Shown here: one piece after another, positions 46,780 through 58,639 of the stretch
How positions within the stretch are numbered: the first letter of the stretch is position 1
How the letters are laid out: each line of letters begins with the position of its first letter
Assembly (NCBI GenBank): GCA_037951105.1
Contig: JBAMJV010002999.1
Coordinates: 1-64,000 of the forward strand
DNA: 64,000 bases
Direction: 5' to 3'
From: Echinarachnius parma
Taxonomy: Eukaryota > Echinodermata > Echinoidea > Clypeasteroida > Echinarachniidae
Position numbers and translations under genes: made by a program
Notes under the pieces: model-generated
Told to the model about the DNA's origin: nothing
The model's input: the letters and a program-made list of their open reading frames with translations, nothing else
The model's database searches: none

Positions 46780-47900
46780 TAAGCTTATAATTGTTACAGC
46801 CTTATAACGACATGTAAACAACAAAATATAACTTCTGTAAATGAAACATGTTTATTGATCAAAATATCAATTTCAATGGATAGAAAAGCTACTGCAATAC
46901 AAACTTAGTTCATATTAACAATAGTGCAGCGATTATTAGAATGGAGTATATATAATGCACAATTTCGTATCCCTATATAAACAGGCACAGGCATCTTCAA
47001 TTACAGTCAAACTTTCATCATAAACCACTGGATACTGTTGATGAAATTTGAAAGATAGTTATATAATGTAAATACAAGGCAATCGTAAGTGTGCTTATTT
47101 CCTTTATATGTTGTGTTTAATACCATCCTTTTGCCAAGTTCATAGCACATCATCCTGTTACATCACACATTTCATTAAAGCCGAATAACAGTATTGGAAA
47201 ACGCACCAACACAAAAAATGAAATATACACTTTAATCACCTACTATGTAAAACAGAATACTTGTTATCACATCTTATCTGTTAATGTAAATATTTGGACA
47301 AAAACTGCTTTGAAATTGACTATTTGGGCAAACATTCTAAATAAGCAAAGCTTTTAACATTATATACCAATAGTTAGTCTTTCTGTCCTTAACAACTTAT
47401 GATATAACTTATTTTAGTTTGTATATACTATAATCATGATAATATATCATTCTCTCAGGCAATCTCTCAGCCCTTTTGTGCTTAATTGATTCATAGGGAG
47501 GGAGTTACGAACAATATAAGCCGCATGCCTCAGCTGGATCACCATAGTCCGGTAGAGTGATTCAAGTATTGGTTTGACAAATATATTATTAATATGTTTT
47601 GTATTCCATCAGTTTTTAAACGGAGTTGTTCAAACAAATGTTGGTCCGCTTTGAAATATACGTCAATGACGTCATACCTCTACCTTGCAAAATGATAATT
47701 GTTTGGACTTGGATTAGAGTACTTCTGGAACTTGATATCCTTGAATAATTATTTGTAAACATATATTTGGACACTTCATTTAATTTCAATAATTCGTTTA
47801 TTATTTTGAAGACTTATGCTTTGCGGAATTGTCGAAATGCAAATGATACGAATGTAAACAAAAAATCAAAATTAACAAAGTGCATTTATAAGAAAAAATA
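46780..47900. other. No gene recognised
   Basis: AT-rich unassigned sequence; no repeat family of this window matches. Confidence 0.5.
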
Positions 47901-47971
47901 TAAGTAAATTCAAACATAGAGAAAACTGACTAGAAATATTTTTAAATGATTGAAAATGAGCAAAGAAAAAA

Positions 47972-48043
47972 GGCTTCGCCGGGAATCGAACCCGAGACCT
48001 TCGGATTGCTAGACCGGTGCTCAACCCATCGAGCCACGAAGAC
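47972..48043 (-). tRNA. tRNA-like gene, anticodon position AGC (copy 1)
   Basis: 72 nt folding as a class I cloverleaf: acceptor GTCTTCG/CGAAGCC with one mismatch (2-71), D arm GCTC/GAGC, anticodon loop CTAGCAA, T arm with TTCGATT, followed on the minus strand by a T run (pol III terminator). The anticodon stem is imperfect (27-43 and 31-39 do not pair). The loop would read AGC (Ala), but the Ala G3-U70 pair is absent. A TATATA lies about 60 bp upstream. It is a tRNA or tRNA-derived element. Confidence 0.6.
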
Positions 48044-48257
48044 TCTTGAATGGGGGAATTCTCATGAAACCCTGTTCAATGCTCGATTAGTCAGAAGCTA
48101 TATAAACCGAGCACAATCCCAAAGATAATTAAATCAACTTTTCTAGAGAAAGGCGCGGGATCACGCGAAGTGATGCAGCTTTTGTATTAATTAAATTCAA
48201 ACATAGAGGAAACTGACTATAAATATTTCAAATGATTGAAAATGAGCAAAGAAAAAA

Positions 48258-48329
48258 GGCTTCGCCGGGAATCGAACCCGAGACCTCCAGATTGCTAGAC
48301 AGGTGCTCAACCCATCGAGCCACGAAGAC
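48258..48329 (-). tRNA. tRNA-like gene, anticodon position AGC (copy 2)
   Basis: Second copy, 286 bp from the first, in a duplicated block with the same flanks (about 47905-48121 and 48190-48412). It has the same acceptor mismatch and loop; bases in the anticodon stem differ (27-43 pairs here, 29-41 does not). T-run terminator present. Duplicate flanks show local tandem duplication. Confidence 0.6.
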
Positions 48330-48419
48330 TCTTGCATGTGGGGAGTTCCCATGAAACCCTTTTTAATGCTCGATTAGTCAGAAGCTATATAAACCGGGCA
48401 CAATCCCCTCGAAAAATAT

Positions 48420-49375
48420 AAGATTACTCACAATTTCACAAAGGACGACAATTACTAAAAGCTAACTACTTCTCTTTCAATCGGCTTTCCGGCTAGTAGG
48501 CCTATATATTTATATACAACTTTACGAGGGGAATTGTGGACAAAGTTGAAAATGGTGGCCATTTTGGACACCATGTTGTATTCTACAAAACAAATGAGAT
48601 ATTCGGTGACTTGTAGTATTTCTTCTTCTTCCGTTTTGGTACAGTCCACCAGCGCGGTGTATTTTCGTACCTTGTGCATATGTACAGTGTGGTGCTCTGT
48701 GATGCTAACTACGTGTGCAAGTAAAAATCTCTACACATATTGCTGGAAAATTTCAGCTTGTTCCGAAAAATGTCCGGGTTTAGGCTAATACTCTTATACA
48801 TAACCCGCAATAATGCATGTAAATTGAAATACTTTACAACTAGCTGAACAACAATTTAAGTGTCTATACAAGATCTAAATAGCAATATCATTATTCAACG
48901 GTAAGGTATAAAGGTACATTACATAAGGTATTAAAACAGCATGCAAACTTACTGTACATATGTAGGCCTATTACAATTATATGAGAAATTACTGTCAAGT
49001 GCTATTCATCGCAGGCTACAGCGCTGAAATAATAGCATTTCTTCAACATTATGAGGCCATTATGTTAATTGTAAAAATTGTTGAAAATATCAATCATCTT
49101 TATTATTCAAATCATTCGAATGTTACAAAGAAGGTTAAAACGCAGATCCATGGCAGAAGTTGAAAATAAATTCGCATTCTGCAATTGGCAGGGTGAACAT
49201 AATAATACATATACAAACAACACCATAACTGGAATAGTTTACAAATACATACAACTAATACAAGATTTCTAGCAAAAAAAATAAGACAAAAAATATGTAT
49301 AACAAATTCTTATTCCCTTTTTGTACATATAACAAAAAACCCAGGTGTACTTTATTGGTCAATCATAACAATCTT
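48420..49375. other. No gene recognised
   Basis: Short ORFs only. The one at 48534 lacks splice sites and domain signals. Confidence 0.45.
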
Positions 49376-49523
49376 TAAATGTTGCTTGTAAGTATTGGTT
49401 TCCATGGTGGTGTAGATAATACGTGTGGTTTGCGGTTGCACCATGTAAGAGGGAAGGATTGGTGAGTCCTGAAAAGGACTGATTTGTTATTCTTTCTAGG
49501 ATACTCCTAAAAAGGACTGTGGT

Positions 49524-49699
49524 AGTCCTAGAAAGGACTGTTGGTTGCCTGGCTGATACTTGGGTCGGCTCCCCGTAGAGCTGAGTTAAATGTTGTTTGT
49601 AAGTATCGGTTTCCAAGGTGGTACAAGCAACGTTTAACTCAGCTCTACGGGGAGCCGACCCAAGTATCAGCCAGGCAACCAACAGTCCTTTCTAGGACT
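49524..49699. repeat. Near-perfect palindrome, ~79-bp arms
   Basis: Left arm agtcctagaaaggactgttg through ctccccgtagagctgagtta; the right arm is its complement. Two mismatches occur near the centre and a ~17-bp loop separates the arms. A diverged direct copy of the inner part (tgttgcttgtaagtattggt) lies at 49378. Confidence 0.9.
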
Positions 49700-49704
49700 T
49701 ATCA

Positions 49705-50105
49705 TAACAATCTTTCATACGTTTTTTTTATATCCAAGAAGCAAACAAGCATAATTAGGAAATAAACAACAGCAACCAAACAATACATTTATTATTATTA
49801 AGAATAATTAACATACAAATATTTTATATAGAGCCTTACACACACCCAATAAATATGCCACATCATTGTATTAATTATAATGAAACAATAATCAAGCTTG
49901 AGATCAACTGGGCAAATTCTTAGTTAATATAGCAATATAATCATATCAAGAACAACATAAAGTTAAACTGCATAACACTTATTAATCCAAATAATGTATA
50001 TGTATGTCAATTACAAATATCAACTGTTTCATTACATTTCATTTATCCGCTCTCTACAAATAAAAAACATACCTATATCATTATTCAATATTTAAAAAAA
50101 AAGGT
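49705..50105. other. No gene recognised
   Basis: AT-rich, no repeat family identified. Confidence 0.45.
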
Positions 50106-50109
50106 ATCA

Positions 50110-50395
50110 TTAAAGGGATCTAGTAACTTTGTGCAAAAACTGATGCAAAAACTGATGAGGGTTTATCAAAAAATAATGTGTAGTGGAGTGATATGATATG
50201 TCCACAAAGTAATGTGTGCACATTTCACGTTAATTGGATGATGTTTGGCTGAGATATGAGAAAAATCCAAAGTGATATTTACTGAATCATTGTACTTACT
50301 TTGTACACGCCATTAACTTATCGTCCCGTAGACAGTTTCATATCTGAACATTTCAATTGTAAATATCTTTTGAACGAAATGGACAAATCAACAAA
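50110..50395. mobile_element. MITE-B, right end lost
   Basis: Starts ttaaagggatctagtaactt and follows the family to tcttttgaacgaaatgg. Confidence 0.7.
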
Positions 50396-50828
50396 GGAAT
50401 TATTATTACATTAATCATGCATGTTTATATTAACTCTTAACACGCCATGAGGCTGCACGCACGCTATTGGTATAGTGCTTTATACAGGCAAGCACGCTAT
50501 CGATTGACTGCTCTCTTCAAGCAAGAGAGCCATCGCCTTGCTGCTTTGTGCATGCATGCACGCTTTTGTTATATAGCACTTGAACGTGTCTCCAATTAAA
50601 CCTGGCACAGGGGGATTAGTGGCTGGCACAATGGGGATTAGCGGCGTGGCACTGGGCTGTATTCATTATGGCAGGATAGGAGTTAAACTCTATCATTATT
50701 CAACCATAGAGAAGTATCAGTATTTAATGCCTAATATTAACAAATCAACAAAGGAAATTATAATTACACTAAATCTGCATAACCGTATTGAGCTATATAA
50801 CATTAATTCCATAAATCAAAAGTATCAT

Positions 50829-51210
50829 TAAAGGCGGACCTGTAAAGTGTCTAACTCCACAAAAAATAATTCTAGCTTCCCTATTTATATTCTACCGTGT
50901 TGTTTGGCTTATGGGAGGGGAAGAATAAAATAGGGTTAGATTTGTTCAAATGCCCCTTTAGTATGACGATATCTATCAATTATAATCATTCAGCTAAAGA
51001 GCGTTAATGAACGGTCATAAACGCCATACAGTAATTAGTTTAGTAAAATTTTCGTTTTTTAACCAGAAAAGCTGTGTTCTTTTTCAATGAAACTTTCACA
51101 CATCCATGACATCATTCGGACATACATACATCTTACAATTATTTGGGTATAGGATTGAAGTCTCAAATGTCATTTTGGGTCAAATCGGACACTTTACAGG
51201 TGCACCTTTA
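50829..51210. mobile_element. MITE-E
   Basis: Inverted ends ttaaaggcggacctgtaaag and actttacaggtgcaccttta; about 380 bp, single copy seen. Confidence 0.75.
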
Positions 51211-51447
51211 ATATCAACAAAATTAACAAAGGAAATTATTATTACCTTGCATTTGCATTACTATATACAACATATGAAGCAAGTTAAATACTACGTATTA
51301 TTTATTTTTTAAAGATACTCTTTTCTGGCTCGATCTTTAAAAAAAGGTACTGCGCATGTAAACGGCCGATACCATCCCGCCATATGCTTTGTGCACCCCT
51401 TTGGAAATGCTTGCCGATTAGGCAGCGTTTACTTTACAGCCTCCCAT

Positions 51448-52237
51448 CTACGTGAACATACAGAAATTATTCCAAGTCGGACTTGGGCACAGGCAACATA
51501 TCTTAGACCATCCGGTACGGCCGTGTACCTCTTCACTTTCCGTGCCTCCATCAAGTTCGGAGACGATTGGTATCATCCCCTCGTCACGACAGCTCTCTGT
51601 GTCTTTTGTATCTGGTTCTATATGATTTTCCTCATTTTTCGTGCCCCCTCCATCAAGTCCGGAGACGATTGGTATCCTCTCCTCGCCACGACAGCTCTCT
51701 GTATATTTTCTATCTGGTTCTATCTGATGTTCCTCATTTTCCGTGGCCCCTCCATCAAGTCCAGAGACAATTGGTTCCCTCTTCTCTACATCACAGCTCT
51801 CTGTATTTTTTTTATCTTGTTCTATCTGGGGATTTTCATTTTCCGTGCCTCCTCCTCTAAGTTTGGAGACAACTGGCACGCTCTCCTCGCCACCACAGCC
51901 CTCTGGATCTTTCCCAAAGCAAGGTTTCTTGTTATACGAATATTTCTCTGCGAGCTCGACTAGTCCTGATTGTTCCAGAGCTGCGCGCAACAGGTCGAGC
52001 CGTCTATCACCGCTTACATCGCTGTGTTGCGTCCACCAATAGTACAGCATGTGGAACGTGCCGATGTACGTCATACAAGGCCCTCTCTCATTGGAATGTT
52101 GGCAACGATAGATCCGTGATACCTTGAGCTTAAGCGCTAGGCCCAGGTTGAACACCCGGTGGTACGGGATTTCGTCTGCTAACTCGGAAAGGATACGCTC
52201 TTCCGTAGAGGTCAAGTCCACACTCGCAATGCTGGTA
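51448..52237 (-). CDS. Death-domain exon with four 34-residue repeats
   Basis: An exon with acceptor ttttcag before 52237 (one leading base, so the previous exon ends in phase 2) encodes a Death domain: ERILSELADEIPYHRVFNLG, LKLKVSRIYRC, MLYYWWTQHSDVSGD, LLRAALEQSGLVELAEK. This is the six-helix Death pattern with Trp in the fifth-helix region. It is followed by four 34-residue repeats (102-bp period) with a core like PIVSGLDGG and TESC, then a Cys-rich end and a stop at 51448. A donor (GAG|gtacac) at about 51525 is possible, so the true end is uncertain. Death domains recruit other Death proteins in apoptosis and innate immune signalling. The preceding exons were not found. A long plus-strand ORF here is its antisense shadow. 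Confidence 0.8.
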
Positions 52238-52843
52238 CTGAAAATGGTGATGGCAAAGTTATGTTAATCATGTTAATTAAGCCTACAATACATTCATTAC
52301 CTACGTTACATTAGTAATGACAATAAGATGGTCAGGCGAAGGGACTATATAATATAACATTTAACAATGAAAATCCATTCCACAATTAATTGCCTATTAA
52401 TTCAATGCATGTTGCATACTGTTGATTTGCTACTTCAAGTACTCTGCAAGATTTTTATTGTGTTTACACTTTTGAGTAAAATTTGGATTGGTCGCATCTC
52501 ATAATCTATAATGTTATTTTGTCAATAATTATGAATGACAAATACATTATCTTGCATCATTCCGTCAATCAATCAATCAAGATAAAGAAATATATAATCA
52601 ACGAAAAAATCAACCAACCAATGAAACAAATGTTACCATAACCATTTTCAAATAAATTTGTGATCAATCTTTTAATCTATAGGATTAACATTACAGTTCC
52701 TGAATCGTGATTCGAAAGGGAATCGGAAAACGGCATCTAAATTAAATAATTGGATCAATTAATCAATCGTAAGACAATCAACTAGCAGACTGTGTCCCAA
52801 TCGATTAACCGATCAACCATCGCGTACTTATTCAATCAACCAA

Positions 52844-53045
52844 TCAACTAACCACCAACCCGCCAGCTAACCAACCAACCAGCCAATAAACCAACCAACC
52901 AACCAACCAATTAACCAACCAACCAACCAACCAACCAACCAACCAACCAACCAACCAACCAACCAACCAAACAAACAAACAAACAAACAACCAACCAAAC
53001 AAACAAACAAACAAACAAACAACCAACCAACCAACCAACCAACTA
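52844..53045. repeat. (CCAA)n / (CAAA)n array
   Basis: Tetranucleotide array just upstream (minus sense) of the Death-domain exon; gives an artificial Val/Leu/Trp ORF. Confidence 0.92.
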
Positions 53046-53251
53046 ACTATAACCAAACGCCTTCAGCTTTGTGACACCATTCGGAACTGGCAAAAGTGCT
53101 AGGAATATGAGGTGATCAGAATCCTGAAGCAAGGTAAATTTGGAAGAACTCTATCCAGAAAACTTGCTTTTTAGGGAGAATGTACCATATTTAACAACCG
53201 TTAACCCTTCCAGCGTCAGCAGTGACAAATATAATTGTACTCTAGCCATGA

Positions 53252-53469
53252 TTACATCGTTATAATATCAGAAGTCTTAATGAGAAGACCAAATGTGTGC
53301 AACGAATGTCCAACGCCATTTCCAGTGCAAATACGCAATTCGGCACAAATTGGGTTGTTGTATTTTCGTACACAATCAGATATAATTTGAGATCCGCTAA
53401 GAAGGGAATATGCCATACAAAGATCATCAGAAAGCACGACTCTGCCTTTGTAATATGGTACCAAATAAC
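53252..53469 (-). CDS. Unknown gene, last exon
   Basis: 218 nt after acceptor ttctttag. The first two bases complete Gly with the previous exon. The product begins YLVPYYKGRVVLSDDLCMAY, contains paired cysteines (SDCVRKYNNPICAELRIC) and ends HTFGLLIKTSDIITM-stop. Together the three exons give 175 residues of an unrecognised protein, with nine or so cysteines that may form disulfides. No donor inside this exon fits the phase needed by the Death-domain exon, so the two appear to be separate genes. Confidence 0.6.
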
Positions 53470-53519
53470 CTAAAGAATTATCATATTATCATATTTTAAT
53501 TATTTTAAATACCATACTT

Positions 53520-54170
53520 TTTGAGACACTCTGTAGCTGTTGAATATTAGAAGTTTTTTTCAAATATTGTTTATTCATTACAAATATATATATTGCACAG
53601 GGATGAATTGCATAATTGTGTTTACACAAATAAATTTAATAATATACATGTATAATAAACGTATTTCATAAATAAGTACATATAAAATACATTTTAAATA
53701 TTACGTGTATTATGTTTGTAGAACAAAATTAGACATCAAAATTAATTAAGCTTAATATAAAAACGCTAAGCATATTGCACGTGTGTGATTGCATTTTTAA
53801 CATAAAAGCTCCAGTTGTAATATTACAAAAAAGTAGTTAAAATGACATTTATAATGAATAAAATCATTTAATAAGGGCATTAATATTTATCCAACTAACT
53901 AAGCATGTTTTGCAAGCTGTTTCTATAAAAGTAAATTACAAAATGTGGGTATGGCATTCTTTAAATATAATACAATATTATCATTATACATACAAAATTA
54001 TATATATATAAAATTAAATATGTTTATTACTCATATTGTTTTCATTATGATTATTAAGTATGTCAAGAAAAAATCATAAAAGTAGAGTATAAGCGAATAT
54101 AATGCAATGTCATAGACGGAGTAAGACAATCGTTTAAATCGTTATCAAGAACAATTTTTAAAAGGAGTAT
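53520..54170. other. No gene recognised
   Basis: Very AT-rich intron-like sequence. Confidence 0.5.
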
Positions 54171-54179
54171 ACTTAAGAG

Positions 54180-54790
54180 GACTATCCTTGTCTCACGCTT
54201 CGTCTAACTGTGCCTGGACTTGACTCCGCTCCATTGACTATGATTGTAACTTCTTGGTTCATGTACAGTTCTGCAATGAGCCTTCAATCCTCCAGTCTTT
54301 TCCGATTTTCTTGAGAGTCTATACATTAGCCTCTTCCACAGCACGCGGTCAACATTTTTCTCGAAACAGTCAATTGTGTTCGATATTCTCTTCACTGAGG
54401 GCCCTCATCATTGCAATGTTTTCTCTGGTATCTTTCCCTCTACAAAAGCCAAACTGATCTTCTCCCAGATATTCTTCTGCTTTAGCTTCTAGCCTACGAT
54501 GTAATACTTTCAGCATAAATGGATGCATGTGATAATAGGCTTATGGTCTTGTGTTCTTCACATTTTTTGGTATTGGCTTTCAACTCATATAGGAATAAAA
54601 ATACTTTTCTGGAAATCAGATGGCCACTTTCCTTCATCATACATTTGCATACAAAGTTCTGTTAGTTTTTCTTTCCCTCCTTCTCCAAATATTTTGATAA
54701 GTTATGATGGGATGTTGTCAGTTCCTTCAGCCTTGCCAGTTTTCAGCATTCTCAACCCTAACCCTATTTAAATTAATTAATGATCCAACT
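54180..54790 (-). mobile_element. LINE reverse transcriptase fragment (minus)
   Basis: Minus frames read KTGKAEGTDNIPS, LTELCMQMYDEGKWP, EYLGEDQFGF-like and FEKNVDRVLWKRLMYRLSRK, the middle RT motifs of an RTE-like or related LINE, with many breaks. Confidence 0.65.
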
Positions 54791-54900
54791 TTTTTCATTT
54801 ATGTGATTCAAATATGAATGTTCTGGAATTGTGACTGGAAAGGGGATTTAAAAACTGCAATTTGAAATAAATGATTGGATCAATAACTCAATCGATCAAT

Positions 54901-54981
54901 CATCCAACCAACCAACCAACCAATCATCCAACCAACCAACCAACCAATCAACCAACCAACCAACAAACCAACCAACCAACT
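54901..54981. repeat. (CCAA)n array
   Basis: Second CCAA array; it sits in the intron between the two last exons of the unknown gene. Confidence 0.9.
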
Positions 54982-55041
54982 TCTCCTTTCATTTTTACCT
55001 TAATCAAATACATTAAATGATTATATTTTACCTCTTTTTCT

Positions 55042-55548
55042 TAAAGCGATTTAATTAGGTAGGTTGTTTATATGTTCAAAACTGACGAACGGTTGATGAA
55101 ATATGTATTTTTGTGATCTGATATGCCCACTAAAGTGATGTGTGAAAATTCCATGTTAAAATGAATATCATGCGACCGAGTAAAAGAACCAACACGCAAA
55201 GGGATATTCGCTAACCCATTGCACTGCAATTGTACACGGTTTATATTCTACACTAGAAACTTTTAATTCTAAAATTTAAAAAGGTGAATCAATATGGGGC
55301 TAAATGTTCGATCCCATAGCGGAATCTTCTTCAGAGGCTCAATGACGATAGTTTATATTGATCATAATAATACATAGACATATAGGCGCACATGTGCCGA
55401 AAAAAAAACAACAACTTCATAACGAAAGAGCAATTTGGAAAGCAAAAAGAAAAATGCTTATATTTGTACGAATACAACGAGATATGTGAGAATCGCTAGA
55501 TTTCTAAGTAATTTTTTTTTTTATTTTAAAGATGCTACTAGATCCCTT
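55042..55548. mobile_element. Diverged MITE-B with insertion
   Basis: Contains gatatgcccactaaagtgat, ccgagtaaaagaacc and ends ctactagatccctttc. The middle holds extra sequence. Confidence 0.55.
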
Positions 55549-55549
55549 T

Positions 55550-56560
55550 CAGAAGTCGGAAACATGGATACATACCTGTATTGAGGTTCATGTGCAGGCT
55601 CTGAAATATAAGTCAGCGGAAATTAAGAATATTATATATACAGTGATCCGGAATTTAAAGAACGGAGTATGCGGAGAAAGGGATTGGGGCGAAATATACC
55701 TGGATTCCGGAAGGCCCCAGCATGTGACAAACTAAAATTGATTCCCTACTCACATTATGCAATAAAACTGTTAGCATTATGTTCATAATGTGCTCATTAT
55801 AAACAAATTATCATAGAGCATGTACTTTCCATTCAAGGCAGTTGTAACTAAATGTGGTCAGTGTAACGGGTGATAAGGTCTCCCAAGCAGAACATACACA
55901 CCGGACAGATTGCGTCGGCGTTCGGTGTCCCCTTCGGCGGGAGTCATCCGAGGAGACGACCCACCACTTGATAGCACAATTTTACTCGGAAATAATGGGC
56001 CTCTATGGTTGTCAATATTTCAACATACAAAACTCAATTGATCCGTATTGTTGAAATAGTATGTAAAAAGTGAAGGAATATCAGTTAAAACACTGTATGC
56101 AAGCCGCTGACATTGGGCCTAAATTCACCGCCAGTTCACCCAGTCTACGCGCGCCCCTTCTATACGCTCGTTCGCATGCGAATTACCACTTGTCGCATTT
56201 GCCATAGGTTTTGCACTCGAGCGCACGAGGGTGGTAATAAATTACAACCGTCGGCGATATAGAAGTGCATTGTTAGTTTTTTACTTTGGCATTATATCAA
56301 TTTTTAGGCGGTTTCCTAGCCAAATTGTTATCATCCCATAACAGTGAAAAGTATATCCTTTAACATGGTTGGTAATACGAGTGTACATTACTGTCATTTA
56401 CCTTTAAGATTGTCTTGTTTGTCAACAATTTGTATCAAGTGAAAATATCCCCTTTTCGATATTGCATATCATTGCTACATGTCATTGTGTGGATTAAAGT
56501 TAATATTCATCAGATGTGAGGAAGTATAATATACACATTGTATTTAAAACGAACAGTACA
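55550..56560. other. No gene recognised
   Basis: Intron of the unknown gene; no element identified. Confidence 0.5.
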
Positions 56561-56576
56561 ATTTTAGAACATTCAC

Positions 56577-56760
56577 CTTTTATTTCCACTTCAAAACGGT
56601 GTGTTTTAGTAGTTGACGAACCCTGGCTCAAGTTCAACGTGATGTTCCTGCCTTTGTGTTTTTTCTTTGTGAAGTCCAGCTCAAAATCCACCTTATTCCG
56701 TTCAAATTTGATGAGACTGTTGTAAGAAACCTTTGGAACGAGGATAATACAGGGACAGGA
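56577..56760 (-). CDS. Unknown gene, penultimate exon
   Basis: 184 nt, 61 codons plus one base, acceptor aaaatatag and donor gtgaat. It begins SCPCIILVPKVSYNSLIKFE and ends TKTHRFEVEIK. Alternating hydrophobic and charged residues suggest beta strands. Phases agree with the exons on both sides, which supports the model. The family is not recognised. Confidence 0.6.
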
Positions 56761-57076
56761 CTATATTTTAATAAAGAAGAGAAGAGACAACCGGAATACC
56801 TTCGCAAATTGTTTACCATTGATCACATTGTATTGTTTAACCCTCAATATTGATGCATAATTATTAATCTTGGCATAATTACACCAGTTACTTACATTTA
56901 TACTGTCATTTCGATATGATTATTATCGCGTTTAAGCGCTATGTATAGTAAGCCTAAGGCTGGTGACATTATCGTGATGCACAATTCGCTTGACAAAAGA
57001 GCATTTATATACTTAACATCTATAAAGTCAATGTTTATGATGTCAGGGTAAACTGTAATGCTTAAATATTTCTAAC

Positions 57077-57202
57077 CTTTTCAGAAAACTTGTTGTTGCC
57101 ATCCTTGCATTTAATTACGAGATCTTTTCCAGATGGCGCGACACAGTAATCAAAAGGTTGGTCCGCTGGGCACATGGGTTTCTTGAGATCCAACAAGTCC
57201 TT
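57077..57202 (-). CDS. Unknown gene, internal exon (Cys-containing)
   Basis: 126 nt, 42 codons, phase 0 at both ends, acceptor gacttcag and donor gttaga. It begins KDLLDLKKPMCPADQPFDYC and ends KCKDGNNKFSEK, with three cysteines. It joins the next exon in frame. The family is not recognised. Upstream exons lie beyond 57202 and were not identified. Confidence 0.6.
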
Positions 57203-57419
57203 CTGAAGTCTCTGTCATTCCCATAGATGGGACAATAAGTTTTATGAAATGGTTAGCACACCGAATTGCATTGAATCGCCATGTAATTTTTTTGTATTGT
57301 TTTTTTTACTGATATTATCGATATCAACACGATTATACACGATATCAAAACAATATACGCGATATATCGGGAATCGATACCGATATCATGTTTACATCGT
57401 CTGCGCGGGGCCATCAAAA

Positions 57420-58632
57420 TGGCGATTCGCGGCGGCGATCCGCATTTCACCTAATTACAGACAAGGAATTAGCCAAATTACTGGAGGATTACGACGCAAC
57501 CAGTACAAAAAAGGCAATAAAATACGGATTCTCGAAGTTAGAAAACCCTTAAAAGATAACAAATGTAAATTTAGGTGAGATTTCGGCGCCAGACTTGGAC
57601 AAACTATTAGCATCGTTTGTTGCTTCCGTGCGAAAAAGTGACGGTGAGTTGTACACTAAAAAAACAGTGCAATACCTACGCTATGGTATACATGCAACGT
57701 CCATTCTTGGATAACTAGTTGTACTCTTGACATTTGTAACAAACTTAACTTCCCAGAGAGCACTCGCATGTTCAAAGCCGTATCAGTCAAATCGAAGCGA
57801 GAGGGTCTAGGCACAAGCCTTCAATATCTGCTGTGGACATGAACAAAATTCCATCGTCGTTGGATTGCAACTCCCAAAAAGGGCTGCAAAATAAAGTGTT
57901 TCTTGATGTGATTATATTGTTTTGTAACAGTGGTTGGGAGAACGTGAAAAACTTCAAGCCGTCCGATTTCACTGTCTCCACAGATGATGATGGTTTGCGC
58001 TATGTTACAAAAAGGGATCAACTAACAAAAAACATCGGGAAAATGACAACGAAGAGTCTGGAGGTCGCATGTACGAAATCACAGGGAGTGACAGTTGCCC
58101 TGTTTCGTCATTCCAGTTGTATGTGTCAAAACTACACCCATCTTGTGAGTGGTTTTGGCAGAAGCCAACATACACTAAACCCCAAGATGGACCTTGGTAC
58201 TGCAATTGCCCTGTCGGCATTAACACTATAGCCAACAAAATGAAGGGAATCTCCACAGCTGCCGGTACGAACCACTGCCTGCGTGCTACGTCATAACATC
58301 GCTCGACAATGAAAGTTCGATAAAGATCTACAGCAAGACAAGTGATGGCCGAAAGCGAGAAATAAGCAGCGTTGTGTTATGCTCCTGCTGGACCTAGTGG
58401 AAGTGGTACTGGTAGTGGTTCTGGCTGTCCTGCTGGCGCTGCATCTACAAGTACTACTACAAGTACAACTTCAAGCGTAGCACTAACAGTGGCACCACCT
58501 CCCTCTCGAATGTCATTTGCATTAGCACAGCTAGGCACGCTCATTCCCCAACAGAGGGCGTGCGTCGCAGGTTCCGATTTTGCCATAGACGAATTGCGAC
58601 CGCGGCGCAATTTCCTACCGCTATTGCACTGA
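57420..58632 (+). pseudogene. Crypton-derived DUF3504 / KIAA1958-like recombinase relic
   Basis: Pieces in different frames align in order with the family: an N-terminal stretch FHLITDKELAKLLEDYDATS (~57452), a part reading SAPDLDKLLASFVASVRKSDG (~57588), HKPSISAVDMNKI (~57810), then NSGWENVKNFKPSDFTVSTD, DGLRYVTKRDQLTKN, MYEITGSDSCPVSSFQLY, WYCNCPVGINTIANKMKGIS, TNHCLRAT and a tail with SLDNESSIKIYSK. These are hallmarks of the catalytic region of Crypton-type tyrosine recombinases co-opted in animals. At least four stops or frameshifts interrupt it. The Gly/Ser/Thr-rich ORF 58372-58632 may be the tail in another frame. Confidence 0.75.
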
Positions 58633-58639
58633 GATGTAT

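Noticed and set aside
47946..48128. 60-codon plus ORF with GIEPETFG
   Set aside because: Antisense of a tRNA-like gene, a common false ORF.
49359..49765. Two ORFs on opposite strands with the same protein start
   Set aside because: They come from the palindrome at 49524-49699, which reads the same on both strands.
51391..51963. 190-codon plus-strand ORF with hydrophobic repeats
   Set aside because: It is the antisense of the Death-domain exon; its repeats mirror the 34-residue units.
52844..53056. Trp/Val/Leu-rich ORF resembling a membrane protein
   Set aside because: Translation of the CCAA/CAAA array.
53252..53469. Joining this exon to the Death-domain exon as one gene
   Set aside because: The Death exon needs a phase 2 partner, and no phase 2 donor exists in this exon, which ends in a stop.
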